Source: Polyangium spumosum
Lineage (GTDB): Bacteria; Myxococcota_A; Polyangia; Polyangiales; Polyangiaceae
Assembly: GCF_009649845.1 (NCBI RefSeq)
Contig: NZ_WJIE01000022.1
Coordinates: 1 to 64,000, forward strand
Reading direction: 5' to 3'
DNA length: 64,000 nt
The position numbers and the translations under genes are program-made. The notes beneath the pieces were generated by a model that saw nothing but the letters and a program-made list of their open reading frames with translations, did not search any database and had not been told where the DNA came from. Shown here piece by piece: positions 44,895 through 53,029 of the stretch (the stretch's first letter is position 1; each line of letters begins with the position of its first letter).

Positions 44895-45743
44895 TCAGGC
44901 CCGGAGCGGCGCGAGCAGGGCGTGCGGGTAGGGGCCCTCCTCGAAGAGCGCGACCTCGTAGCCGGCCTCGAACGCGGCGCGTGGGATCTCGTCGGGCGAG
45001 AGATACGAGAAGAATCCACCATCCGGGAAGAACTGGTCCCCCGGCTCGCTGCGGCCGGGCGCGCCCATCGTCGTGAAGGCGCGCCGGAGCGCGTCGCGCA
45101 GGCGGCCCTTGGTCTCGGTCTTCGCCTCGGTGTCGTGTCGGAGCTGGAAGCTCGTGAGCACGACGGCGCGTGGCGCGAGCGTGCGGACGGCGCGGAGGAG
45201 GCCGAGGCGCGCGGAGGCGGGCAGGACGTGCGAGAGGCTGCCCCAGCCGAGGATGACGGCGTCGAAGGAGGGAGGCTCGGCGAGCGAGGCGAGCGCGCCG
45301 CCGCGGCCTTCGGAGGCGGCGACGAGGTCGTCGTAGGAGCCGAGGAGGATCTTTGCTCGGCGATTCTGGACGAGCGCACGAGCGCTCTCGACGAAGTCGA
45401 CGCAGGGGTCGAAGGCGGTGACGGAGTAGCCACGATCGAGCAGGGCGACGACCTCGCGACCCGCGCCGGCGGCGCCGACGAGGACGCGGCCTTCACGAGG
45501 AAAGGCGGGGGCGTCGAGGGCGCGCTTCTCCCAGGTGAAGAGGCCACTCTCGAAGCGATGTCCGCCGGGGAGGTAGGTGCGCTGGCGGGCGTAAAGCGCG
45601 GCGGTGAGGGCGGCGCGATCGGTTTCGGGGATCCAGGCGAGGAGGAGCTCGTCGCGTAAGCCTTCCCGCGCGGTGGCGAGGCGGTGCGCGAGGCGATCGG
45701 CCGCGAGGAGGGCGCGGACCCAGGAGGGGATGCGGTAGGGCAC
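44895..45743 (-). CDS. Class I SAM-dependent methyltransferase
   Basis: 282 aa from a GTG at 45743. The Rossmann motif I is VLVGAAGAGREVVALLDRGY, motif II has VTAFDPCVDFV, and a GWGSLSHVL block matches motif IV. Same strand and 74 nt upstream of the precursor gene, so it could be the first gene of the RiPP transcript and methylate the peptide, but no ribosome-site or overlap evidence ties it firmly to the cassette. The N-terminal 80 residues are helical and not recognised. Confidence 0.7.
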   Translation of the reverse strand: MPYRIPSWVRALLAADRLAHRLATAREGLRDELLLAWIPETDRAALTAALYARQRTYLPGGHRFESGLFTWEKRALDAPAFPREGRVLVGAAGAGREVVALLDRGYSVTAFDPCVDFVESARALVQNRRAKILLGSYDDLVAASEGRGGALASLAEPPSFDAVILGWGSLSHVLPASARLGLLRAVRTLAPRAVVLTSFQLRHDTEAKTETKGRLRDALRRAFTTMGAPGRSEPGDQFFPDGGFFSYLSPDEIPRAAFEAGYEVALFEEGPYPHALLAPLRA

Positions 45744-45764
45744 GGGGGCGTATGGTAGCCGGCG

Positions 45765-45940
45765 GGGGTGGTGCTCGTGGGTTCGGGTTCGAGCTCTTCG
45801 GCCGGTTCGTTCTTGGCTTTCCGGCTCTCCTCGATCACGGGAAAGCGCTTGTCCTGCTGCGCCCCGAGCGCCTCGGTCACGGCCTGGATGTCATTCCCCG
45901 CGGGAGCGGTCTCCAGAGGGAGCAGAAATTCGACGATTGT
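45765..45940 (-). pseudogene. Coding remnant next to array C
   Basis: Minus-strand frame with strongly coding third positions over about 58 codons: TIVEFLLPLETAPAGND, then IQAVTEALGAQQDKRFPV and EELEPEPTSTTPAG. It has no start or ribosome site, emerges directly from array C at its 5' side, and has no stop at a natural place: the frame runs on into the methyltransferase gene. It looks like the C-terminal piece of a gene that lost its front to the array and its stop to a frameshift. Family unknown. Confidence 0.35.
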
Positions 45941-46220
45941 CGTGGGGAGCGTGGGTGGACGTGCGTCAGGGGAGGCTCCTCGTCGTGGGGAGCGAAGGTG
46001 GATGGGCGTCAGGAGAGGCTCCTCGTCGTGGGGAGCGTGGGTGGACGTGCGTCAGGGGAGGCTCCTCGTCGTGGGGAGCGGGGGTGGACGGGCGTCCGGG
46101 GGCGCTGCTCGTTGTGGGGAGCGGGGGTGGATGGGCGTCCGGGGTGGCTCCTCGTTGTGAGGAGCGGGGGTTGACGGTCGTCGGGGGGCGCTCCTCGGGG
46201 TGAGGAGCGTGGGTGGATGG
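45941..46220. repeat. Tandem array C: six full copies plus a partial of a 43-bp unit
   Basis: Units start at 45941, 45984, 46027, 46070, 46113 and 46156, with a partial at 46199, every 43 bp exactly. Each has CGTGGGGAGCGTGGGTGGAC at its left and a GAGGCTCCTC-type self-complementary end in the better-preserved copies. The plus strand is G-rich with runs of 3-5 G. No spacers. Sequence differs from array B although period and copy number are the same. It fills most of the gap before the ATPase-HNH operon. Confidence 0.9.
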
Positions 46221-46313
46221 GTGGCGTGGGGCCAGGTGAGGCGTGGGGCCGAACTTTCTTGGCCCCGCTCTGCGGTCGGGTGGCAGAATCACGCCGATGG
46301 ACGACTGTCTACG

Positions 46314-47627
46314 GTGCGCGTCGTGCTGAAGCACATGCGTTTGACCCACGTCGGGCCGGTAGATCCGCTGGAGGCCGAGCTCGACGAGCGGTTGAACGTC
46401 TTCACAGGTGACAACGGGCTGGGCAAGAGCTTCCTGCTCGACGTGGCGTGGTGGATCCTCACGCGAACCTGGGCAGGCAGACCCGCGATGGGACGTCGGA
46501 AGGTGGCCGTTCCCCTGCGTCGTGACGCGCGCAAGGGGATCGTGCAGATGTCTTCACCGTCGATCCATTGGAGTCTGCGCGGGCGCAGAGCCGTCGAGGG
46601 GTCTGCGACGATCAAGCCCGGGGCGTCGCCGACGGAGTGGACACGCTCCAAGGGCCGGCCGCCTCTCGTGGGCCTGGTGCTCTATGCCCGCATCGACGGC
46701 GGATTCTCGCTCTGGGATCCAGCGCGTAACTACTGGTGGGACGAGGAGCACGAGCGGCCGCCCGCGTATCACTTTACGCGGGAGGAGGTCTGGGACGGCA
46801 AGCCGCTCGATGCGCCTGGCAAGATCTGCGAGGGGCTGATCCGCGATTGGCGGGATTGGCAACAGAATTCGTCCTCCAACGAGTTCCGGCTCCTGACCGA
46901 ACTGCTGGAAATTCTGTCTCCCGAACCGTCGGAGCGCATGCGCCCGGGAGGCCCTCCGCGCGTCCTCGAACCCGATGACGGGCGGCGTATCCCGATGCTC
47001 GAGCTCCCCTATGGCGAGGTGCCGCTGATCCACGCTTCGGCGGGGATGCGTCGTGTGCTCGCGCTGGCCTATCTGCTCGTATGGTCGTGGGAGAAGCACC
47101 GTGAGGCCAGCGAATCCCGCGGAATCCCACCCGAGACGCGTATGGTGCTGCTGGTGGACGAGGTGGAGGCGCACCTGCATCCACGGTGGCAGCGGGTCAT
47201 CGTGCCTGCGATCCTGAAGGCCATCGAGCACGTGCAGCGCGACGTGAGCGTGCAGGTGCTGATGACCACGCATTCGCCCATGGTGCTCGCCTCCCTGGAG
47301 CCGCACTTCGAGGAGGAGCGCGATCAACTGTTCCGCTTCGCAATGGAAGAAGGACACGTGGAGCTTCATCGCATCGACTGGACGAAGCACGGTGACGCGA
47401 CCGGCTGGCTCGTGAGCGAGGTCTTCGGGCTGCAAGAGGCTCGCTCTCCCGAAGCGGAGGAGGCCCTCGAGCAGGCGCACACGTTCCTGCTGGGCGAAGG
47501 CGCGATGCCTCGCCGCGCGCGCGAGATCCAGCGAAAGCTCGCGGAGCTCCTCCCGTCCACCGATCCATACTGGGCGGTATGGCGCTTCGGATTGCAGCGC
47601 ATGAAGCTGAAGGTCGAGGGTTCGTGA
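46314..47627 (+). CDS. AAA ATPase of a Septu-like (PtuA-type) pair
   Basis: 437 aa from a GTG at 46314; GTG 46323 and ATG 46335 are also possible and none has a clear ribosome site. Walker A GDNGLGKS (32-39), signature-like HASAGMRR (240-247), Walker B MVLLVDEVEAHLHP with Asp282-Glu283 and an H-loop TTHSP (His320). The unusual insertion between Walker A and signature (about 60-235) is typical of AAA_15/AAA_21 defence ATPases such as PtuA, OLD and RloC types. Stop overlaps the nuclease start by 4 nt. Likely senses invasion and controls the nuclease; no partner reverse transcriptase seen. Confidence 0.75.
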   Translation: MRVVLKHMRLTHVGPVDPLEAELDERLNVFTGDNGLGKSFLLDVAWWILTRTWAGRPAMGRRKVAVPLRRDARKGIVQMSSPSIHWSLRGRRAVEGSATIKPGASPTEWTRSKGRPPLVGLVLYARIDGGFSLWDPARNYWWDEEHERPPAYHFTREEVWDGKPLDAPGKICEGLIRDWRDWQQNSSSNEFRLLTELLEILSPEPSERMRPGGPPRVLEPDDGRRIPMLELPYGEVPLIHASAGMRRVLALAYLLVWSWEKHREASESRGIPPETRMVLLVDEVEAHLHPRWQRVIVPAILKAIEHVQRDVSVQVLMTTHSPMVLASLEPHFEEERDQLFRFAMEEGHVELHRIDWTKHGDATGWLVSEVFGLQEARSPEAEEALEQAHTFLLGEGAMPRRAREIQRKLAELLPSTDPYWAVWRFGLQRMKLKVEGS

Positions 47628-48235
47628 TTCGCGTACGACGTCCTCGCGAACCGAAGGATTTCGACACGCGCTGCCGTAGCGAAGGGAAGAGGTGGCTCAA
47701 AGCCAACGCGTCGCGGCTGGATAAGCAGCCGAGGGATTTCTGGAGCCAGTTCGAGCCGGAGCTGCGCAGAGCGTTCAAGTGTCGCTGCGGCTGGCTGGCG
47801 ATGTGGATCGCGCGCGGCCAGGTCGACCATTACCTCAGCAAACATCATCCCGACCCCACGGTGCGCAAGCAGCAACGAGCGCTCGCCTACGAGTGGCGTA
47901 ACCTTCGTTATGCCGACGGCGAAGTGAACAACCGGAAGCGAAATCGCGACGCGGAGATCCTCGACCCGCACGAGGTGCGTGATGTCTGGTTCCAGTTGAA
48001 CAATGCGCTGGAGCTGGAGGTCACCACGGCCTGCCCGAAGAGCAAGCGCGCGAAGGCAGCGTTCACGATCGAGCACCTGGGGCTGGACCGCGGCACGGCC
48101 GTGATGCGATTGCGTCAGAGCTTCCTGGCGAGGTACGAGGAGGAGATCGCAAACGGAATGGACGCCGACGCAGCCCTGAAGGTGCTGGAGCGCGACGCGC
48201 CCTTGGTGGCTGCGTACGTGCGGTCGAGCTCGTAA
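47624..48235 (+). CDS. HNH endonuclease-like protein of a Septu-like (PtuB-type) pair
   Basis: 203 aa from a GTG at 47624, coupled to the ATPase through GTGA. The HNH core is visible as GQVDHYLSK (His69), YEWRNLR (Asn93) and NNRK (102-104), matching the IEHFLPK / W.NL / CN..K blocks of PtuB and retron-linked HNH proteins. The zinc-knuckle cysteines normally framing this core are mostly replaced; only CRC (53-55) remains. The catalytic histidine and asparagines are kept, so activity is possible. C-terminal 90 residues are helical. DNA cleavage of invading elements is the inferred role. Confidence 0.7.
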   Translation: MIRVRRPREPKDFDTRCRSEGKRWLKANASRLDKQPRDFWSQFEPELRRAFKCRCGWLAMWIARGQVDHYLSKHHPDPTVRKQQRALAYEWRNLRYADGEVNNRKRNRDAEILDPHEVRDVWFQLNNALELEVTTACPKSKRAKAAFTIEHLGLDRGTAVMRLRQSFLARYEEEIANGMDADAALKVLERDAPLVAAYVRSSS

Positions 48236-48268
48236 ACGGCGGACGTAGGCGGTTTCCTGTCGAGGACG

Positions 48269-49732
48269 CTACACCGCCCCCGGCGGTCCGAACCACGTCG
48301 TCAACGCCTCCCCGAGCCCCACCTGCATTCGGTCTCCCACCCAGGCCACATATCCATCCGGCCGAACCAGGACCGCGCCAGGCGCAGCGACCGCCCCGAT
48401 CACCGGAAGCTCCCAACCACCCTCGTATCTCGCGTCGACCCGCCGAACACGATCCGCCCACGGAGCGACGTCGAAACTGCCGGGCTCGCCGAAGTTCAGC
48501 AGCACCGGCCGCGCATCGTGCAGCAGCGTGAACACCCGCCGCGGGCCGTCGGCGGTCAGCACGTCGAGATCCGGCATCCGGCGCCCGAGCAGCGGGTGTC
48601 CCTCGCCCAGGTTGTAATGAATGCCCAGGCCGGACATCTCCGCGGCCCATCGCTTGCGAGGCTCCTCCATGCGGAGCAGCTCCGACACGTGGTCGCCCAG
48701 CGCCTTCGTGCGGTCGTCCGTGCGGCGAAGCGCCATTTGCGCCATCGTGTTTTGAAGCGCGCGCGCGGCGACCGGGTGCCGCTCGGCGTGATAGGTGTCG
48801 AGCAGGCTCTCCGGCGACCTCCGCTCGATCACCTGCGCCAGCTTCCACCCCAGGTTCACCGCGTCCTGCACGCCGAGGTTGAGCCCCTGTCCGCCCACGG
48901 GCGGATGCACGTGCGCCGCGTCCCCGGCCAGCAAAACCCGCCTGTCGCGGTAGGTCGCGGCCTGCCGCGTCATGTCGGTGAATCGCGAGATCCAGGTGGG
49001 GCTGTGGATGCCGAAATCGGTCCCGTAGACGGCGATCAATGCTTCCCGGACGTCCTGCAGGGTCGGTTCGCCGGCGGGGGCGACCCGCGGTTCGGTCAGC
49101 ACCACCCGCGCGCGTTTCCCGTCCTCCATTTTGCCGATCGCATGGGTGCCCACGGCGTCGTTGCGGAAGCCCCAGGCCGGCTCGTCGGCCATCTCGGCCT
49201 CGGCGATGAGCCAGCTCGTCGTCGGATCCCAGCCGGGGAACTCGATGCCGGCCGCCTTGCGGACCAGGCTGCGTCCGCCGTCGCAGCCGACGAGCCATTG
49301 CGCGCGTAACGATTGTCCGTCGGACAGCGCGACGTCGACGCCGGTGTCGTCCTGCACGAAGCCCGTCACCTCGCGTCCGCGGTACATCGGCACCGAGAGC
49401 TCGGCGACCCAGCCGGCCAGGATGCGCTCGATATGGTTCTGCCACAACGCGAGCACGTAGTTGTGCCGGGTGGGAAAGTCGCTGATGTCCAGGGGGATGT
49501 GGAAATGCACGACCTTGTGCAACTGTCCCTGCGAGACGAACCGATCGGCGATTCCGCGCTGATCGAGGACCTCGATCGTGCGCGCGTGTAGACCCCCCGC
49601 GCGTGAGCCGACGAGGTCCTGGCTCGTGCGCCGCTCGACGATGGCGACGTCGACGCCCGCCAGCGAGAGCTCACCCGCCAGCATCAGCCCCGTCGGACCT
49701 CCTCCGGCGATCACCACCGCATGGCCGGTCAT
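48269..49732 (-). CDS. FAD-dependent aromatic monooxygenase (PheA/TfdB family)
   Basis: 487 aa from the ATG at 49732. The dinucleotide site is GGGPTGLMLAGEL near the N-terminus, the DG motif is WLVGCDGGRSLVRK and the flavin-binding GD motif is LLAGDAAHVHPPVGGQGLN. This is the class A flavoprotein hydroxylase family (phenol hydroxylase, polyketide RdmE/PgaE types). A C-terminal thioredoxin-like domain (about 395-487) is present as in that subgroup. It hydroxylates an aromatic ring using NAD(P)H and O2; with no polyketide genes nearby, catabolism or detoxification is as likely. Single gene. Confidence 0.92.
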   Translation of the reverse strand: MTGHAVVIAGGGPTGLMLAGELSLAGVDVAIVERRTSQDLVGSRAGGLHARTIEVLDQRGIADRFVSQGQLHKVVHFHIPLDISDFPTRHNYVLALWQNHIERILAGWVAELSVPMYRGREVTGFVQDDTGVDVALSDGQSLRAQWLVGCDGGRSLVRKAAGIEFPGWDPTTSWLIAEAEMADEPAWGFRNDAVGTHAIGKMEDGKRARVVLTEPRVAPAGEPTLQDVREALIAVYGTDFGIHSPTWISRFTDMTRQAATYRDRRVLLAGDAAHVHPPVGGQGLNLGVQDAVNLGWKLAQVIERRSPESLLDTYHAERHPVAARALQNTMAQMALRRTDDRTKALGDHVSELLRMEEPRKRWAAEMSGLGIHYNLGEGHPLLGRRMPDLDVLTADGPRRVFTLLHDARPVLLNFGEPGSFDVAPWADRVRRVDARYEGGWELPVIGAVAAPGAVLVRPDGYVAWVGDRMQVGLGEALTTWFGPPGAV

Positions 49733-49873
49733 TGCACGCCTCCGGTCGGTTCACGCCCGTCCGTCGATACCATTGCGCTCATATCGTCCTCCCATGGCCC
49801 CGTGTGCTGGTGTCGGCCAGCTCGTCGGGCCGAGGCGGGCGACTCTACGGCACGTCATGGGTCTTCCCGCAAG

Positions 49874-49923
49874 CCCCCCCCTGTGATATAGGCTGGAAGC
49901 AAGAGGGGGGAAAAATCACCCCC
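49874..49923 (+). other. Mutually exclusive G/C hairpins upstream of a lipoprotein gene
   Basis: AGGGGGG at 49904-49910 can pair either with CCCCCCT at 49876-49882 (left) or with the CCCCC run at 49919-49923 (right), so only one stem can form at a time. It lies 70-115 bp before the start at 49991. Could be a regulatory switch or chance runs of G and C. Confidence 0.3.
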
Positions 49924-49990
49924 TGTCGCCCATCGGCCGTATCGCCGCCGCAGCCTTGTGAGACGCTCGTGATACGTCTACGGTATCCCG

Positions 49991-50674
49991 GTGCGCCACC
50001 GACCTCTTCTTGTTCCGCCGCCGCTTGCTCTCGCCGCTGCGATCGTCTCGATGACGGCGGCGTGTACACCCGCGCCACCCCCCGAGCCGCCCCCCGTCGT
50101 GCCCGTTCCCGCGGAGACACCACCACCGCCGCAGACCGCCGTCGCCGCGCCCACCCCCGCGCGTGCCGTGGCGCGAGGCATGGTCCAGCCCACGAAAGGC
50201 GGCTACGAGGTCGGAGGCGCCATCGTCGACGGTGAGCTCCTGCAAGAGGCGCTCGCCGACGCGCCGGGGCGGGATCCGGACAAGGCAGATTGGTTTCTCG
50301 GCGCCGTCGTGCGTATCGAGGGGGAGGTCCACGAGGTCGCGGCGTCACCCGCGAAAGACGAGGACGGTGTCGCGGTGCAGATGCGCTCGGGGCCGTTCAC
50401 GCAGGTGACGCGGATCGATGCGGCCTCGATCGAGAAGCCCGCGGTGAGGATCGAAGGCACGCTCGCCCGATCGAAGGGTTTCTTCGCGCTCGCCGGGCAC
50501 CTGATCACCCAGGACGATCTCGCCTGGTCCCTCGCCCCGAACGGCGGCCGCGCGGGGGATCGGGTGCGGCTCCACGGGCAGCCGCGGACGGTGGTCTGCG
50601 AGCCGAATGCGCAATGCCTGATCGAGGGGTCGCTCCCGCTCTTCGATGTGGCCCGCGCCGAGCGGTTGCCGTGA
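49991..50674 (+). CDS. Proline-rich lipoprotein, function unknown
   Basis: 227 aa from a GTG at 49991. Signal with lipobox MTAAC, then a Pro/Val-rich spacer (about residues 26-60). The mature part has a beta-rich domain (FLGAVVRIEGEVHEVAAS, VRIEGTLARSKGFFALAG, GDRVRLHGQPRTVVC) that looks like two OB-like beta units, with two cysteines near the C-terminus. No enzyme motif. Convergent with the cysteine-rich lipoprotein gene that ends at 50698. Confidence 0.68.
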   Translation: MRHRPLLVPPPLALAAAIVSMTAACTPAPPPEPPPVVPVPAETPPPPQTAVAAPTPARAVARGMVQPTKGGYEVGGAIVDGELLQEALADAPGRDPDKADWFLGAVVRIEGEVHEVAASPAKDEDGVAVQMRSGPFTQVTRIDAASIEKPAVRIEGTLARSKGFFALAGHLITQDDLAWSLAPNGGRAGDRVRLHGQPRTVVCEPNAQCLIEGSLPLFDVARAERLP

Positions 50675-50697
50675 TGGGGCGCGGGCACGCCCCGGGC

Positions 50698-52059
50698 CTA
50701 GATGCCGTCACACACCAGCACGCAGCTCTTCGCGCCCATGGCGTCGGCCACGCACTTGCCCTCGACACATTCGTTCGTCGTGTCGCACGCCGCGCCGATC
50801 ACCTTTTGCGGCGCGCACGTGCCGGCCGCGCAATAGAGCGACTCCGCGCACGTGTCCGTGCAGGGGGCGCCCACGCCGGGCAGCGCCGCGCACGTGCCCA
50901 TCGGCTGGCCTGACGGCTCGTTGCAATATTTGCTCGCGCATTGCCCGTGATCCGTGCAGCTCTGGCCGTCGGCGACGAGGCCGACGAGGGCGCCCTCGCA
51001 ATCCAGGCCGCTCTGGTCCTTCGCCGATTCTTCACACGTGAGCGCCTCGTACGCCTGCGCGCAGGACGCGAGCTTCTCGGGGTCGACGGAGACGCGGCCC
51101 TCGGCGACGTCGTTGTGGATGCTCACGAGCCGGACGCCGAGGAAGGCGCCCGTGAGGAGGCGGCACTCGGCCTCGGTGTCGAACAAGGAGTCCATGCGCT
51201 CTTGCTCCGTGCAACACGCGAACGTCCGCTTGCACCCCGCGATGACGTAGGCCGCGCCCACGGTCTCGAGCGCGGCGTCGATGCTGCCGGGCCCAGGGCC
51301 GCCGCCCTGGCAAACCGTGGCGCACGTCCCCATGCCGTTCTCCAGGGCGCAGGTGCCGTTCTGGCAATGGTTGTTGCTCGTGCAAGCCTGGCCGTCGGGC
51401 TTCTTCTGCGCGCACGTGTCGGTGGGGCCGTCGCAATAGAGGCCCTCGGCGCAATCGTCATTGCCGGCGCAGGCCGCGCCCTCGGCCGCGGGGGCGGGGG
51501 CGTCGACGCAGGTGCCCATGGTCGCGCCGTCCGGGACCTCGCACGCCTTGGTCTTGCATTCGAAGTCGTGCGCGCACGCGCCGCCCTTCTCGACCTTGGC
51601 GATGATGAAATCGTCGCAGCCCGCCGAGAGGCTCGTCGCGAAGTCGTTGCAGCTCTGCCCCTTCAGCGCGTCGAGGCAGGAGGCGAACGCGGCCTCGTCG
51701 AACGTGGCGCGCCCGCTCGCCTCCGACTCCTTCACCGTGGGCTCGTAGCCGCCTTCCCAGAACGTGCGATAGAGGATCCGGCAGCCCGCGTAGTCGACGA
51801 TGCCCGAATTGCCGACGCGGGCCACGAGGTCCTGGGCGTTGCAGCACTCGAAGAGCTTGCCGCAGACGGCGTCGACGTACTGCGCGCCCTGGCTCGATCC
51901 GCCGCCGCTGCCGCCGCTGCCGCCGCTTCCGCCGCTTCCGCCGTTGCCTCCGCCTCCCGTCGTTTTCGGGTCGTCCCCGTCGTCGCAAGCCACGCCCGCG
52001 AGCCCGAGGACGACGGCGAGAGCCCCGGTCGCAATGCGCTTCGTGATGTGCTGGATCAT
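50698..52059 (-). CDS. Large cysteine-rich lipoprotein with Dickkopf-like repeats
   Basis: 453 aa. GGAGG stands 9 nt before the ATG at 52059. Lipobox AGVAC, then a GGSGG spacer. Repeated disulfide modules follow, with spacing such as CAGNDDCAEGLYCDGPTDTC, CTSNNHCQNGTC and CTDHGQCASKYC, which resemble Dickkopf-type cysteine-rich domains seen in many myxobacterial surface proteins; a duplicated helical half (DAVCGKLFECC and IAGCKRTFACC) precedes each set, so the protein is an internal duplication. Ligand unknown. Encoded 61 nt after the nucleotidyltransferase-like gene on the same strand. Confidence 0.8.
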   Translation of the reverse strand: MIQHITKRIATGALAVVLGLAGVACDDGDDPKTTGGGGNGGSGGSGGSGGSGGGSSQGAQYVDAVCGKLFECCNAQDLVARVGNSGIVDYAGCRILYRTFWEGGYEPTVKESEASGRATFDEAAFASCLDALKGQSCNDFATSLSAGCDDFIIAKVEKGGACAHDFECKTKACEVPDGATMGTCVDAPAPAAEGAACAGNDDCAEGLYCDGPTDTCAQKKPDGQACTSNNHCQNGTCALENGMGTCATVCQGGGPGPGSIDAALETVGAAYVIAGCKRTFACCTEQERMDSLFDTEAECRLLTGAFLGVRLVSIHNDVAEGRVSVDPEKLASCAQAYEALTCEESAKDQSGLDCEGALVGLVADGQSCTDHGQCASKYCNEPSGQPMGTCAALPGVGAPCTDTCAESLYCAAGTCAPQKVIGAACDTTNECVEGKCVADAMGAKSCVLVCDGI

Positions 52060-52120
52060 GGTGGAGAACCTCCGGCGCCGAGGATCACTCGACCGCGCAC
52101 GGGCGTCGAGCGTCGCCTCG

Positions 52121-53029
52121 TCACCACCTCCCGATCCGATCCTCCACCCGCGCCACCGCATACCGCGCGAGCCCTCGTATCCAGGCCGCGAGGTCGTCCC
52201 GCAGCGGCGTCTGACCGACGACCCACCGGATCCCGAGCGCCGCCTTCGTGCGCGGCACTTGAAATGCTCCCACGTCGTAGAACGGCGCGAGCGCCACGCG
52301 CCGCAGCCTCCCCGGCTCGAACGCGCGCACGAGCTCCGCATCCACGCTCGCGGCCCCGAGCGCGCGCAGCGTCGAGAGCATCACGAACATCACCGTTTCG
52401 AGCCGGAACGCGCGCGCCCTCTCCACGAGCACCCGCCGGTCGAGCCCCGCTCGCAGCAGGAGCTCCAGGTCGAGCCACGCCATTTCATGCCGGAACTCGT
52501 GGCCCGCCGCGTGTAGCGCCACGAGCAGCGCATGATCCTCCACCGACGGCAAGGAGAGCCCCGGGAGCCCCGGCGCAGGCGTCGCGCGTGTTTCGATCGC
52601 CGCCACGTCGATCGGCCGCGGCACGATCTTGTCGAGCGTGCCGTGCACCTCCACGAGCAGCCGCATCTGCCCGGCGCGCGCGACGAGCTGCGTCTCGCCG
52701 AGCATCACGCGACTCCTGGGGCGCAAAGGATGCTCGTGCACCTCGAGCCCCGCGCCCGCGAGCGCCTCGATCACCACCCGCTCCCGCCGCGGTGGCACGA
52801 GCAGATCGACGTCGCACATCGGCCGCGCGGCAGCCGAAGGGTAGACCGTCAGCGCGAGCGCCGCGCCCTTCACCAGCATCACGCGCTCGCCTCGCGAGAC
52901 GAGCGCGCGCGAGATCGACACGAGCACGTGCGCGCGGAGGAGCGCCTCGGCGTGCGCCTCGGGCGTCGGCGCGGGCATCACGGCGCGTGGATCGCGGAGC
53001 AGGTCGAGGAGCGGCGTCGGCGGCGTCAT
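52121..53029 (-). CDS. Nucleotidyltransferase-fold protein (NTP_transf_5 type)
   Basis: 302 aa. The ATG at 53029 overlaps the ABC transporter stop by 4 nt (ATGA), so translation is coupled. Family pattern: LVKGAALALTVYPSAAARP, then MCDVDLLVP with Asp73 and Asp75 as metal ligands, and later HAAGHEFRHEMAWLDLELLL. Such proteins are common beside lasso-peptide and related RiPP genes, usually with an ABC exporter, but their reaction is not firmly established. The frame stays open far upstream on this strand, but that is antisense shadow over other genes. Confidence 0.78.
   Translation of the reverse strand: MTPPTPLLDLLRDPRAVMPAPTPEAHAEALLRAHVLVSISRALVSRGERVMLVKGAALALTVYPSAAARPMCDVDLLVPPRRERVVIEALAGAGLEVHEHPLRPRSRVMLGETQLVARAGQMRLLVEVHGTLDKIVPRPIDVAAIETRATPAPGLPGLSLPSVEDHALLVALHAAGHEFRHEMAWLDLELLLRAGLDRRVLVERARAFRLETVMFVMLSTLRALGAASVDAELVRAFEPGRLRRVALAPFYDVGAFQVPRTKAALGIRWVVGQTPLRDDLAAWIRGLARYAVARVEDRIGRW

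Noticed and set aside
41864-45743. Classical lasso-peptide cluster
   Set aside because: The asparagine-synthetase-like cyclase is missing and the core has no Asp/Glu ring acceptor, so it is listed as a lasso-like cassette with radical SAM chemistry.
46314-48235. Retron (RT plus ncRNA with ATPase-HNH effector)
   Set aside because: No reverse transcriptase gene is present in the neighbourhood.
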